Assembly (NCBI GenBank): GCA_001464955.1
Contig: LNEM01000003.1
Coordinates: 62,001 to 126,000 of the forward strand
DNA: 64,000 nt
From: Rhizobiales bacterium Ga0077537
GTDB taxonomy: Bacteria > Pseudomonadota > Alphaproteobacteria > Rhizobiales > Hyphomicrobiaceae
Reading direction: 5' to 3'
The notes beneath the pieces are model-generated. The model made no database searches. It was not told where the DNA came from and saw nothing but the letters and a program-made list of their open reading frames with translations. The stretch's first letter is position 1. The number at the start of each line of letters is the position of its first letter. A program made the position numbers and the translations under genes. This document shows, in pieces, positions 55,059 through 62,818 of this stretch.

Positions 55059-55250
55059 GACTTTCTCCCTCCCTGGGATGCCCGAGCTTCTCCACCCGCA
55101 GGCGGCGTTCGGATCGTCTTGACGGTATGTATCCTTGCTAGACAAAGTTTCCCCTGAGAGCAAGCCTTCAGCACCGTTAACGCTGCCCTATTCCCGGGCA
55201 GCATCGGGACTTACCGCACCCGCCCGCCGATCCAACAAGGACTGCCGATC

Positions 55251-56057
55251 ATGAACTCAGACGCGAAGAGCGCTTCGGGCCTCGCCTACGACACGATCGA
55301 CCTCGTCGCGCCATGGCGACAGGGCCGCGAGCCGATCGTCTTTCATCATGGCATCGGAACCAACAGACACGTCTGGACCGACTGGCTGCCACCCGTGCTC
55401 GACAGCCATCGCATCGTCAGGTTCGATACCCGCGGCTTCGGCCGCTCATCCGTGCCACCGGACGATCACCGCTGGACGCTCGAGGCGGCACTCGCGGACC
55501 TGATGGAAATGGTTGCCGTCGCGGGTGGGACGAAGGCGCATCTCGTTGGCGAATCCTTCGGTGGCACGGTGTGCCTGATGGCTGCCGCGCGCCATCCGGA
55601 TCGCGTGGCGACCGTGACCGTGTCGAATACCGCGTTCAAGGGTAGCGGCATCGCCCACGTCGGGGGGTGGCGCGCCGACTTCGAGCGGCGCGGTGCCGAA
55701 GCCTGGAGCCGGGACATGATGGCGAAGCGGTTCGTCGAGGGGGCCCTCGATGCCGAGAAATGGAACTGGTTCCACTCGGTTCAGGCCCAGTCGCGCCCCC
55801 ACGTGACGGCCGGGCTCGGCGAACTGCTCGCTGGCACCGACCTCACCGCCGAGTTGGCGCTGATCAAGGCGCCGCTCCTCATCCTGATGCCCGATCGAAG
55901 CCCTTTCGTCACCGCGCGGATGGGTGTCGAGCTGGCAGAGCACGTGCCGCACGCCGAGTTGCAGGTGATGCCCGGGTCGCGACACGGCCTCCCGTTCTCG
56001 CATGGCGCTGCGTGCGGCGCGGCCCTCGCCCGTCACATCACGACGCACGCGCGCTGA
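55251..56057 (+). CDS. Alpha/beta-hydrolase
   Basis: A 268-residue cytoplasmic hydrolase: oxyanion region VFHHGIGTNRHVW, nucleophile elbow GESFGG (Ser near residue 101), acid region LLILMPDRSPF and catalytic His in PGSRHGLPFSH. The pattern is close to 3-oxoadipate enol-lactonase/esterase-like members, but the substrate is not shown. ATG 55251 begins the rightward group; a HisD-like gene follows 79 bases later. Confidence 0.85.
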   Translation: MNSDAKSASGLAYDTIDLVAPWRQGREPIVFHHGIGTNRHVWTDWLPPVLDSHRIVRFDTRGFGRSSVPPDDHRWTLEAALADLMEMVAVAGGTKAHLVGESFGGTVCLMAAARHPDRVATVTVSNTAFKGSGIAHVGGWRADFERRGAEAWSRDMMAKRFVEGALDAEKWNWFHSVQAQSRPHVTAGLGELLAGTDLTAELALIKAPLLILMPDRSPFVTARMGVELAEHVPHAELQVMPGSRHGLPFSHGAACGAALARHITTHAR

Positions 56058-56136
56058 CCGGCGTCGACCCGCGATTGACGATGGACGAGGCCGCGCCTAG
56101 CGTCGCGGCCTCGTTCAATCGCGCTGGAGGCGTGCC

Positions 56137-57414
56137 GTGGCCCGGACCTATTTGAAAAACGCGACCGTCGCCGTAAAGAAGCGGCGGGCCGAGGTCGAGG
56201 AGACGGTCCGCGGCATGCTGGCGGAGATCACCGCCAACGGCGACGACGCGATCCGGCGCTATGCGCGCGACCTCGATCAGTGGACGGGGCCATTCCGGGT
56301 CACCGCCGACGAGATCATGGCGAAGGAGAAGCTGCTCTCGAAAGTCTTCAAGGAAGATTTCGAGATCTGCCTGCGTAATGTGACCGAGTTCGCCAAGCGC
56401 CAGAAGGAGAGCATTCAGGCTTTCGAGGTGGAACTCTATCCCGGCGCCGTGCTCGGCCAGCGGCTGATCCCGATCGAGAACGTCGGCTGTTATATCCCGG
56501 GCGGCAAGTATCCGCTCATATCGGCGGCCATCATGAGCGTCGGCACGGCGAAGGTGGCGGGCGTCAAGCACATCACCGGTTGCGCGCCGCCGCGGGGTGC
56601 CGACGGCATTTACCCGCAGACGCTCTATGCGCTTCATCGTTCGGGCGCCGACGAAATCTATACCCTTGGTGGCGCCCAGGCGCTGGCTGCGATGGCCATG
56701 GGGCTCGTCGGCATGACGAAGGCCGATCTGATCACCGGGCCGGGCAATCCCTACGTCGCGGAGGCCAAGCGGCAGCTCTTCGGGACCGCGGGGATCGACC
56801 TCCTCGCCGGGCCGACCGAGATCCTCGTCATCGCCGACGACACGGCCGACCCGACCATCGTCGCCACCGACCTCCTCGGGCAGGCCGAACACGGACCGGA
56901 TAGCCCGGCATGGCTCGTCACCACGTCGCGGCAGCTCGGCGAGGCAGTCATCAAGGAGGTCGAACGGCTCCTCCCGGACCTGCCCACCCGCGACAACGCC
57001 GGCAAGGCCTGGGCCGATCTCGGCGAGGTGATCGTGGTCGACACGGACGACGAAGCGATCGCGGTGTCGGACGAGTACGCGCCCGAGCATCTCGAGATCC
57101 AGACCGGCCGCGACGACTACTATCTCGAGCGGTTGAGCAGCTACGGCTCGCTGTTCATCGGCGAGCCGTCCACCGTCGCATACGGAGACAAGGGCGTCGG
57201 TACCAACCACACACTGCCGACGGGGCGCTCGGCGCGCTACACGGGCGGGCTGTCGGTGCACAAGTTCACCAAGATCGTCACCTACGAGCGCCTGACGCGG
57301 CGCGCCTCGCGCGAGATCGCGCCGGTGATCTCGCGGGTCTGCCGCGAGGAAGGCATGATCGGGCACGCGATCACGGGCGAGGTGCGGGCCAAGCGCTACG
57401 AAGGGGCGAACTGA
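56137..57414 (+). CDS. Histidinol dehydrogenase-family NAD enzyme (HisD/HpsN-like)
   Basis: A 425-residue dehydrogenase with a HisD fold. Conserved parts: PIENVGCYIPGGKYPLISAAIM, GGAQALAAMAMG, GPGNPYVAEAKRQLFG, zinc ligands Gln and His in LGQAEHGPDSP, the general base in YAPEHLEI, an Asp in VAYGDKGVGTNHTLPTG and a C-terminal His in EEGMIGHAITGEVRAKRYE. It could be the histidine-pathway enzyme or a paralogue acting on another alcohol, such as (R)-2,3-dihydroxypropane-1-sulfonate (HpsN). The absence of other his genes and the neighbouring catabolic hydrolases favour a paralogue (inference). Confidence 0.82.
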   Translation: MARTYLKNATVAVKKRRAEVEETVRGMLAEITANGDDAIRRYARDLDQWTGPFRVTADEIMAKEKLLSKVFKEDFEICLRNVTEFAKRQKESIQAFEVELYPGAVLGQRLIPIENVGCYIPGGKYPLISAAIMSVGTAKVAGVKHITGCAPPRGADGIYPQTLYALHRSGADEIYTLGGAQALAAMAMGLVGMTKADLITGPGNPYVAEAKRQLFGTAGIDLLAGPTEILVIADDTADPTIVATDLLGQAEHGPDSPAWLVTTSRQLGEAVIKEVERLLPDLPTRDNAGKAWADLGEVIVVDTDDEAIAVSDEYAPEHLEIQTGRDDYYLERLSSYGSLFIGEPSTVAYGDKGVGTNHTLPTGRSARYTGGLSVHKFTKIVTYERLTRRASREIAPVISRVCREEGMIGHAITGEVRAKRYEGAN

Positions 57415-57522
57415 CCGTCCGGAGACCTGCCCGTTGGCACGGCACATAGTGCCCAAGAGCCGGCATTGCCGTCGACACGCGAGGTCGATACCGTCTCATT
57501 CAGGTCAGACCGGAGAGCCCCC

Positions 57523-58206
57523 ATGGACGCCAAGCAGGAACTGCAAGCCGCACTCGCCAAAGTGTTCGCCGCCGACAGTGCGCTCTATCAGAACCGGGGT
57601 TTCCAGCGCCGGATCGGATTCGGCAAGCGCCCGGCGCTGATCAACATCGATCTCGCAAACGCCTGGACACAGCCGGGGCATGCGTTCTCATGCGAGGGCA
57701 TGGAGACGATCATTCCGGCGACACAGGAGCTTCTCAAGGCGTTCCGGGCGCGCAAGCTGCCGGTCGTCTACACGACGACCGCCTATGACGTGACCGAGGG
57801 GCCGAACAGCGACATGGGGCTCTGGCAGTACAAGATCCCGGTCGAAGTCCTGAAGAGCGGCAGCGTCGAGGCTGCCATCGACGACAGGATCGCACCCGAG
57901 CCCGGTGAGCATGTCATCGTCAAGAAGCGCGCCAGTGCGTTCCACGGCACCTATCTCGCCGGGATGCTCAGGGCCGCTCAGGTCGATACGGTGATCGTGA
58001 CGGGCGTCACGGCGTGCGCCTGCGTCCGCAACACAGTCGAGGACGCGATCGCTGAGGGCTTCCGGCCGATCGTGGTGCGCGAGGCCGTCGGCGACCGCAT
58101 CATCGGCGCCGTCGAGTGGAACCTTTTCGACATCGACGCCAAGTTCGGCGATGTCGAACCGTTGAGCAAAGTGCTCGCCTACCTCCAGTCGAACGAGATC
58201 GGATGA
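57523..58206 (+). CDS. Isochorismatase-family (N-carbamoylsarcosine amidase-like) hydrolase
   Basis: A 227-residue cysteine hydrolase. The triad is visible: Asp in ALINIDLANAWTQPG (near residue 40), Lys in VIVKKRASAFHGTYLAG and Cys in VTGVTACACVRNTVEDA. The long N-terminal segment and the IDLANAWTQPGHAFSC block fit N-carbamoylsarcosine amidase-like members, though isochorismatase, nicotinamidase and biuret hydrolase share this fold. ATG 57523 has CGGAGAG upstream. The stop overlaps the next gene's ATG (ATGA). Confidence 0.85.
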   Translation: MDAKQELQAALAKVFAADSALYQNRGFQRRIGFGKRPALINIDLANAWTQPGHAFSCEGMETIIPATQELLKAFRARKLPVVYTTTAYDVTEGPNSDMGLWQYKIPVEVLKSGSVEAAIDDRIAPEPGEHVIVKKRASAFHGTYLAGMLRAAQVDTVIVTGVTACACVRNTVEDAIAEGFRPIVVREAVGDRIIGAVEWNLFDIDAKFGDVEPLSKVLAYLQSNEIG

Positions 58207-58640
58207 CGACCGGGATCCCCCAGGGCATGAAGCGCGTGTTCGTCTATGGCACGTTAAAGCGCGGTTTTCCCAATCATGCCTACATGACGGGGGCGACGTT
58301 CGTCGCGCTCGTCAAGACCGTCGAGCGGTTTCCGCTGCTGGTGGGGGGGGACTGGTTCACGCCCTACCTCCTCCCCGAAGCGGGCGAAGGGTTCCAGGTG
58401 GCGGGCGAGTTGTGGGAGGTCCCCGACGCCATGATCCCGGCGCTCGACGAACTTGAGTCGACACATCTGCCGAACGGCTACCGGCGCGTCGAGATCGATG
58501 TGGTCGCCGATGGGGATGCAGCCCCGGTCAAGGCCTGGACCTATTTCCGGGAACGGCGGCACATCGCCAAGTTCCATACCGGCAATCTGGCGGACTACCA
58601 GGATCGCCGTTACGTGGCGCGTCTCGATCGCGACGTGTGA
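58203..58640 (+). CDS. Gamma-glutamylcyclotransferase-like protein (AIG2/GGCT family)
   Basis: A 145-residue protein with the GGCT/AIG2 signature VFVYGTLKRGFPNHAYM at the N-terminus and the catalytic-acid region PALDELESTHLPNGYRRVEI. Family members release 5-oxoproline from gamma-glutamyl amines or act on other amide substrates. The ATG at 58203 overlaps the previous stop (ATGA), suggesting co-translation with the amidase-like gene and a shared nitrogen-scavenging role (inference). Confidence 0.82.
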   Translation: MTTGIPQGMKRVFVYGTLKRGFPNHAYMTGATFVALVKTVERFPLLVGGDWFTPYLLPEAGEGFQVAGELWEVPDAMIPALDELESTHLPNGYRRVEIDVVADGDAAPVKAWTYFRERRHIAKFHTGNLADYQDRRYVARLDRDV

Positions 58641-58670
58641 CGCGATCGAGCGCTGCGCGGTGGTGACGGG

Positions 58671-59366
58671 TCAGCCGAGCCGAGCGGCGGCCTGCGCCAC
58701 GGCTTGCGCGCGCTCCTTCTGGCGGCCCTCGGCGCTGGCGACAGCCTTGGCGACGATCTCCGGCCCGGCGCCTTCCGGCGAGCCGGCCGAGAACGGCGGC
58801 TGCGGATCGTATTCTATGCCGAGCTGGATCGCCTTCGCCAGGTCCTCGCCGAACGCTTCGGCCGCGACAGTCAGCGCGAAATCGATGCCAGCCGTGACGC
58901 CGCCGCCCGTGATGACGTTCCCGTCCTTCACGACGCGCTCCGCGACGGGGATGGCACCGAATGCTGCCAGCATATCGCGGCTCATCCAGTGGGTCGCGGC
59001 GCGCTTGCCCTTTAGGAGGCCGGCCGCACCGAGCACCAGCGCGCCCGTACAGACGCTCGTCACGTAACGCGCGACTGCCGCCTGGCGCTTCAGGAACGCC
59101 AGGGTTTCGGCATCGTTCAGAAGCGGGTTCATGCCGCCGCCGCCCGGGACACAGACGAGGTCCAGCGCGGGGCAAGTCTCGTAGGTCGCGGTCGGCATGA
59201 TGCGCATGCCGCCGTTGGCGGTGACCGGCTCCAGCGTCTTCCAGACGAGGTACACCTCGGCGCCCGGCAACTTGGTGAAGACCTCATATGGTCCCGTCAT
59301 GTCGAGCTGCGTGATTTCCGGGAAGAGCAGCAGGCCGACTCGGAACGGCTTAGGCATGGCAGACAT
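58671..59366 (-). CDS. DJ-1/PfpI-family protein (isonitrile hydratase-like)
   Basis: A 231-residue class I glutamine amidotransferase-like protein: PFRVGLLLFPEITQLDMTGPYEV, DLVCVPGGGGMNPLL and the nucleophile elbow TSVCTGALVLGAAGLLKGKRAATHW with Cys in SVCTGA. These features match isonitrile hydratase (InhA)-like or PfpI-type members; it may also be a glyoxalase III-type enzyme. ATG 59366 follows GAGGCGTC; ATG 59357 is the alternative. It is divergent from the HAD gene. Confidence 0.83.
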   Translation of the reverse strand: MSAMPKPFRVGLLLFPEITQLDMTGPYEVFTKLPGAEVYLVWKTLEPVTANGGMRIMPTATYETCPALDLVCVPGGGGMNPLLNDAETLAFLKRQAAVARYVTSVCTGALVLGAAGLLKGKRAATHWMSRDMLAAFGAIPVAERVVKDGNVITGGGVTAGIDFALTVAAEAFGEDLAKAIQLGIEYDPQPPFSAGSPEGAGPEIVAKAVASAEGRQKERAQAVAQAAARLG

Positions 59367-59448
59367 GACGCCTCGGTGATTGATCGCTGTGGTCGACTTC
59401 GGCGAGACTAGACTGCAAGGCTGCAACCAAGCAAACGAAAGCCAAACC

Positions 59449-60177
59449 ATGGCCACCACGCTCGAGATCCTGAAGCGCGAGACGCGCGCCCTCGTATTCG
59501 ACCAGTACGGCACCGTCGTCGACATGCAGGGCGGGCTGATCGAGGCTGCGACGCCGTTTCTGCGGAGGAAGGGGTGGGATGGCGATCCCTCGCAGTTCGT
59601 GACGTGGTGGCGGCGGACGCACTACGAGGACAGCATGATCGACGCGCTCCTCGACCGTGGGCATACGCCCTACCGGCAGATCGGCCACCGGGCCGTCTCG
59701 CAGGTGCTCGATCGCTGCAAGATCCGGCACACGCAGGGCGAGATCGAGTGGCTGGTCTCGCAGATCGAGAGCCTGAAGCCGTTCCCGGATGTCGTTGCAG
59801 CGCTGGGGCGGCTCGCCAAGCGCTACAAGCTCGTCATCCTGTCGAACGGCGACCGCGACATGCTCGAGGCCGCCAAGCCGCACATCGGCTTCCCCATGGA
59901 CATGACGATCTCGGTGCAGGAAGCGGGCTACTTCAAACCGCACTGGAAGACCTACGCGACCGCCGAGCGGCTGATCTCGGACGCGTGGCCCCACATCGAG
60001 CGTTCGAGCTGCCTTTTCGTCGCCAACCATGCGTTCGACTGCATCGGCGCCAAGTCGCACGGCTTCCGTGCGGCCTTCGTGGATCGCCGCAAGCGGCCCT
60101 ACGGGCAATCGCCGAACCAGCCCGATCTGATCGTCGCGGACTTCAAGGAACTGGCCGACGTACTCACGGCCGATTAA
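59449..60177 (+). CDS. Haloacid dehalogenase, type II (HAD superfamily)
   Basis: A 242-residue HAD hydrolase: nucleophile Asp18 in LVFDQYGTVVD (the type II 2-haloacid dehalogenase pattern D-x-Y-G-T), Ser/Asn in VILSNGDRDML, Lys in GYFKPHWKTY and acidic motif IV represented by VANHAFDCIGAKSHGFR. The last differs from the usual VSSNAWDVIGA, so substrate may differ from haloacids. ATG 59449 begins at MATTLEILK; the frame upstream is leader-like. It converges with nothing and precedes arsM. Confidence 0.82.
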   Translation: MATTLEILKRETRALVFDQYGTVVDMQGGLIEAATPFLRRKGWDGDPSQFVTWWRRTHYEDSMIDALLDRGHTPYRQIGHRAVSQVLDRCKIRHTQGEIEWLVSQIESLKPFPDVVAALGRLAKRYKLVILSNGDRDMLEAAKPHIGFPMDMTISVQEAGYFKPHWKTYATAERLISDAWPHIERSSCLFVANHAFDCIGAKSHGFRAAFVDRRKRPYGQSPNQPDLIVADFKELADVLTAD

Positions 60178-60262
60178 ACTTCGGCCTCATTCATGATCGC
60201 GTCGTGATGCCCGTCGTAGCTGGACGACGCGAGACGGCACCCTGGCCCAAGGTGGACAGCCC

Positions 60263-61333
60263 ATGACCCTCGACATCGTGAAGACCTACTACGGCGAAAC
60301 GCTGCAATCGTCCGCCGACCTCAAGACCAGCGCCTGCTGCGCGCCAGCCGCCATGCCGAAGACGCTGCGGGACATGCTCGCCAAGGTGCACCCGGACGTG
60401 AAGGCCAAGTTCTACGGCTGCGGGCTCGTGGCTCCCGAAATGCTCGCGGGCTGCCGGGTGCTCGATCTCGGTTGCGGGGCCGGTCAGGACGTCTACATGC
60501 TGGCGCAGATGGTCGGCGCGAAAGGGCATGTCGTAGGCGTCGACATGACGCCCGAGCAGCTTGCGACCGCGCGTGCCCACATCGACTGGCACGCCAAGGC
60601 GTTCGGCTACTGCTGCCCGAACACGGAGTTCCGCGACGGCTACATCGAGAAGCTCGGGGAGCTGGGTCTCGCACCCGGTTCGTTCGATGTCGTCGTGTCT
60701 AACTGCGTGATCAATCTGTCGGTCGACAAGCTCGCCGTGCTCAAGGGCGCGTTCGATCTCCTGAAGCCCGGCGGCGAGCTCTATTTCGCCGACGTCTACG
60801 CCGACCGGCGCCTCCCGGACGCGGTCAAGGCCGACCCTGTGCTCTATGGCGAATGCCTCGGTGGTGCACTCTACTGGAACGACTTCCTCACGCTCGCCAA
60901 GGCGGCGGGCTTTGCCGATCCGCGCCTCGTCACGGACCGGGAACTGGAGGTGACCGATCCCGAACTCAAGGCCAAACTCGGTCAGGCGCGCTTCTTCTCG
61001 GCGACCTATCGCCTGTTCAAGCTCGACGGTCTCGAGCCCCTCTGCGAGGACTACGGGCAGGCCGTGATCTACAAGGGCACGATCGAGGGCTCGGAGCACG
61101 CGTTCACGCTCGACGGGCACCATGTGATCGAGACGGGCAAGGTGTTCCCGGTGTGCGGCAACACATGGCGGATGCTCGCCGATACGCGCTTCAGGCCGCA
61201 CTTCGACTACATCGGCGATTTCTCGCGGCATTACGGCATCTTCGCGGGCTGCGGGACGACGATCCCCTTCGGCACGGCACTAACGGCTTCGGCTGGCGGG
61301 GCGTGCGCGCCGTCGGGCGGCAGCTGCTGCTGA
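60263..61333 (+). CDS. arsM: Arsenite S-adenosylmethionine methyltransferase (ArsM)
   Basis: A 356-residue SAM-dependent methyltransferase. The SAM motif is VLDLGCGAGQDVYML (near residue 67). The cysteines that bind arsenite occur in the pattern of ArsM: TSACCAPAAMP near 25, GYCCPNTEF near 117, VVSNCVINLS near 147 and LYGECLGGALY near 196. The C-terminus is a Cys-rich GGACAPSGGSCC tail. ArsM methylates As(III) to methyl- and dimethylarsenicals, some volatile. No ars operon or ArsR repressor gene adjoins it. ATG 60263 has AAGGTGG upstream. Confidence 0.9.
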   Translation: MTLDIVKTYYGETLQSSADLKTSACCAPAAMPKTLRDMLAKVHPDVKAKFYGCGLVAPEMLAGCRVLDLGCGAGQDVYMLAQMVGAKGHVVGVDMTPEQLATARAHIDWHAKAFGYCCPNTEFRDGYIEKLGELGLAPGSFDVVVSNCVINLSVDKLAVLKGAFDLLKPGGELYFADVYADRRLPDAVKADPVLYGECLGGALYWNDFLTLAKAAGFADPRLVTDRELEVTDPELKAKLGQARFFSATYRLFKLDGLEPLCEDYGQAVIYKGTIEGSEHAFTLDGHHVIETGKVFPVCGNTWRMLADTRFRPHFDYIGDFSRHYGIFAGCGTTIPFGTALTASAGGACAPSGGSCC

Positions 61334-61370
61334 CAGCGGCACGTCAGGACGCGGCGAGCGCGGCCGCCGG

Positions 61371-62663
61371 TCAGCCTGACGCCTGCCGGTCTTCGGCCGC
61401 AAGACGACGATTGCGTTCGCGCGCCTCCTTCAGATCGGGGACGGTCCAGAAGGTGACCATGCCGATGGCGGCGCTCGTCGCTGCAAACAGGAACGACGCG
61501 AGATAGGTGCCCGTCGCGTCGTGGAGCAGGCCCGAGATCCACGACCCCATGGCGGCCCCGGTTCCCATACCGAGGGCGATGGTGCCGTAGATGCGGCCGA
61601 CGCCGCCGCCGGCGAAGACGGTGGCGGTGAGTGTCGAGATGATCGGCCCGCGCGTGCCCTGATTGACGCCGAAGAGGATCGCCCAGCCGTACATCAGCAG
61701 CCACGACGGGTGCCACGGCAGCGCTGCGAGGCATAGTATGCCGGCGATCGTGCCCAGGTACGACAGCGTGATCATCAGGCGCTGCCCGTAGCGATCGACG
61801 AGGGGCGAAATACTGGCATTGCCGATGAGCGACAGCATGCCCGAGACGCCGAACGCAGTCGCAGCGACCAGCGGCGCGATGCCGGCCTCGATCATGGCAG
61901 CCACCGACTGTGGCGACACCGCAAAGCTCGCGAGCGACGTGAAGAAGTAGACCAGCACCAGCGCCCAGAAGGCCCGCGATCGCATGGCGCTCGCAATGGT
62001 CCAGCCGCCGCCGGGGCGACGCTCCTGGGCGGTTCGCGTGACGCGCCATTCCGCCGAGCCTTGCCACATCCGCGTCAATGGAAGGAGAGCCGTGAGACAG
62101 GCGAGGCCGACGAGGCTCATGCCGATGATGCCATAGGCCTCGCGCCAGCCGTACCGCGCGATCAGGACCTGGGCGATCGGAGCCATCAGGAGAACGCCGA
62201 AGCCGGTGGCAGCGTACGTGATGCCGATCGCCGTCCCGAGCCGGGCCTGATACCAGCGGCTCAACAGGGCGTTGGCCGAGACCATGCCGATGAGCGAGAT
62301 GCCGAAGCCGGCGGCGAGACCGACCGTCGCGGCGTAGTGCCAAACGGCCGTGGCGCTGCCGGCGAGCCACAGGCTGCCACCGAGGATGAGGAGGCCGCTG
62401 CAGTAGGCAGCGCGCGCACCGAGCCTGTCGAAAACGGTACCGGCGATGGGGCCAGAGAGACCGTTGACCAGCATGAACAGCGAGTAGACAGCCGTGATCT
62501 CGGAGCGGGACGCTCCGAGAGCCTTCTCAACCGGCAGCAGGAAGACGGCGAAGACCTCGGTTGCGCCGCGACCCAGCATGTTCATGGCGAAGGCCAGCGC
62601 CAGCACGCCGCCGAGCATCACCGAACCGGCCGCCATCGCGTTCGGCTTCGCGTCCTGCTGCAT
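61371..62663 (-). CDS. Major facilitator superfamily transporter
   Basis: A 430-residue carrier with about 12 hydrophobic segments: EVFAVFLLPVEKALGASRSEITAVYSLFML, GTVFDRLGARAAYC (loop 2-3 motif), GFGISLIGMVSANALLSRWYQARLGTAIG and SPLVDRYGQRLMITLSYL in the second half. The arrangement recalls the oxalate/formate or monocarboxylate branch of MFS, but the substrate is not decided. ATG 62663 starts the first helix. It converges with arsM, so the pair is not an operon. Confidence 0.82.
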   Translation of the reverse strand: MQQDAKPNAMAAGSVMLGGVLALAFAMNMLGRGATEVFAVFLLPVEKALGASRSEITAVYSLFMLVNGLSGPIAGTVFDRLGARAAYCSGLLILGGSLWLAGSATAVWHYAATVGLAAGFGISLIGMVSANALLSRWYQARLGTAIGITYAATGFGVLLMAPIAQVLIARYGWREAYGIIGMSLVGLACLTALLPLTRMWQGSAEWRVTRTAQERRPGGGWTIASAMRSRAFWALVLVYFFTSLASFAVSPQSVAAMIEAGIAPLVAATAFGVSGMLSLIGNASISPLVDRYGQRLMITLSYLGTIAGILCLAALPWHPSWLLMYGWAILFGVNQGTRGPIISTLTATVFAGGGVGRIYGTIALGMGTGAAMGSWISGLLHDATGTYLASFLFAATSAAIGMVTFWTVPDLKEARERNRRLAAEDRQASG

Positions 62664-62818
62664 CGTGCGAGTGCCCCTGTCGTCTCATGCCTCGACCGCC
62701 GCGGAGAGGCCGAAACCGGGCGGCGTCGCGAGCCGGTCGACTGTCGCCGCTACCAGCCACGATGGCAACCCGCGAAGGGGCGGCTCAGCCCTACACCACG
62801 GGCATGGCTGGTATCCCC

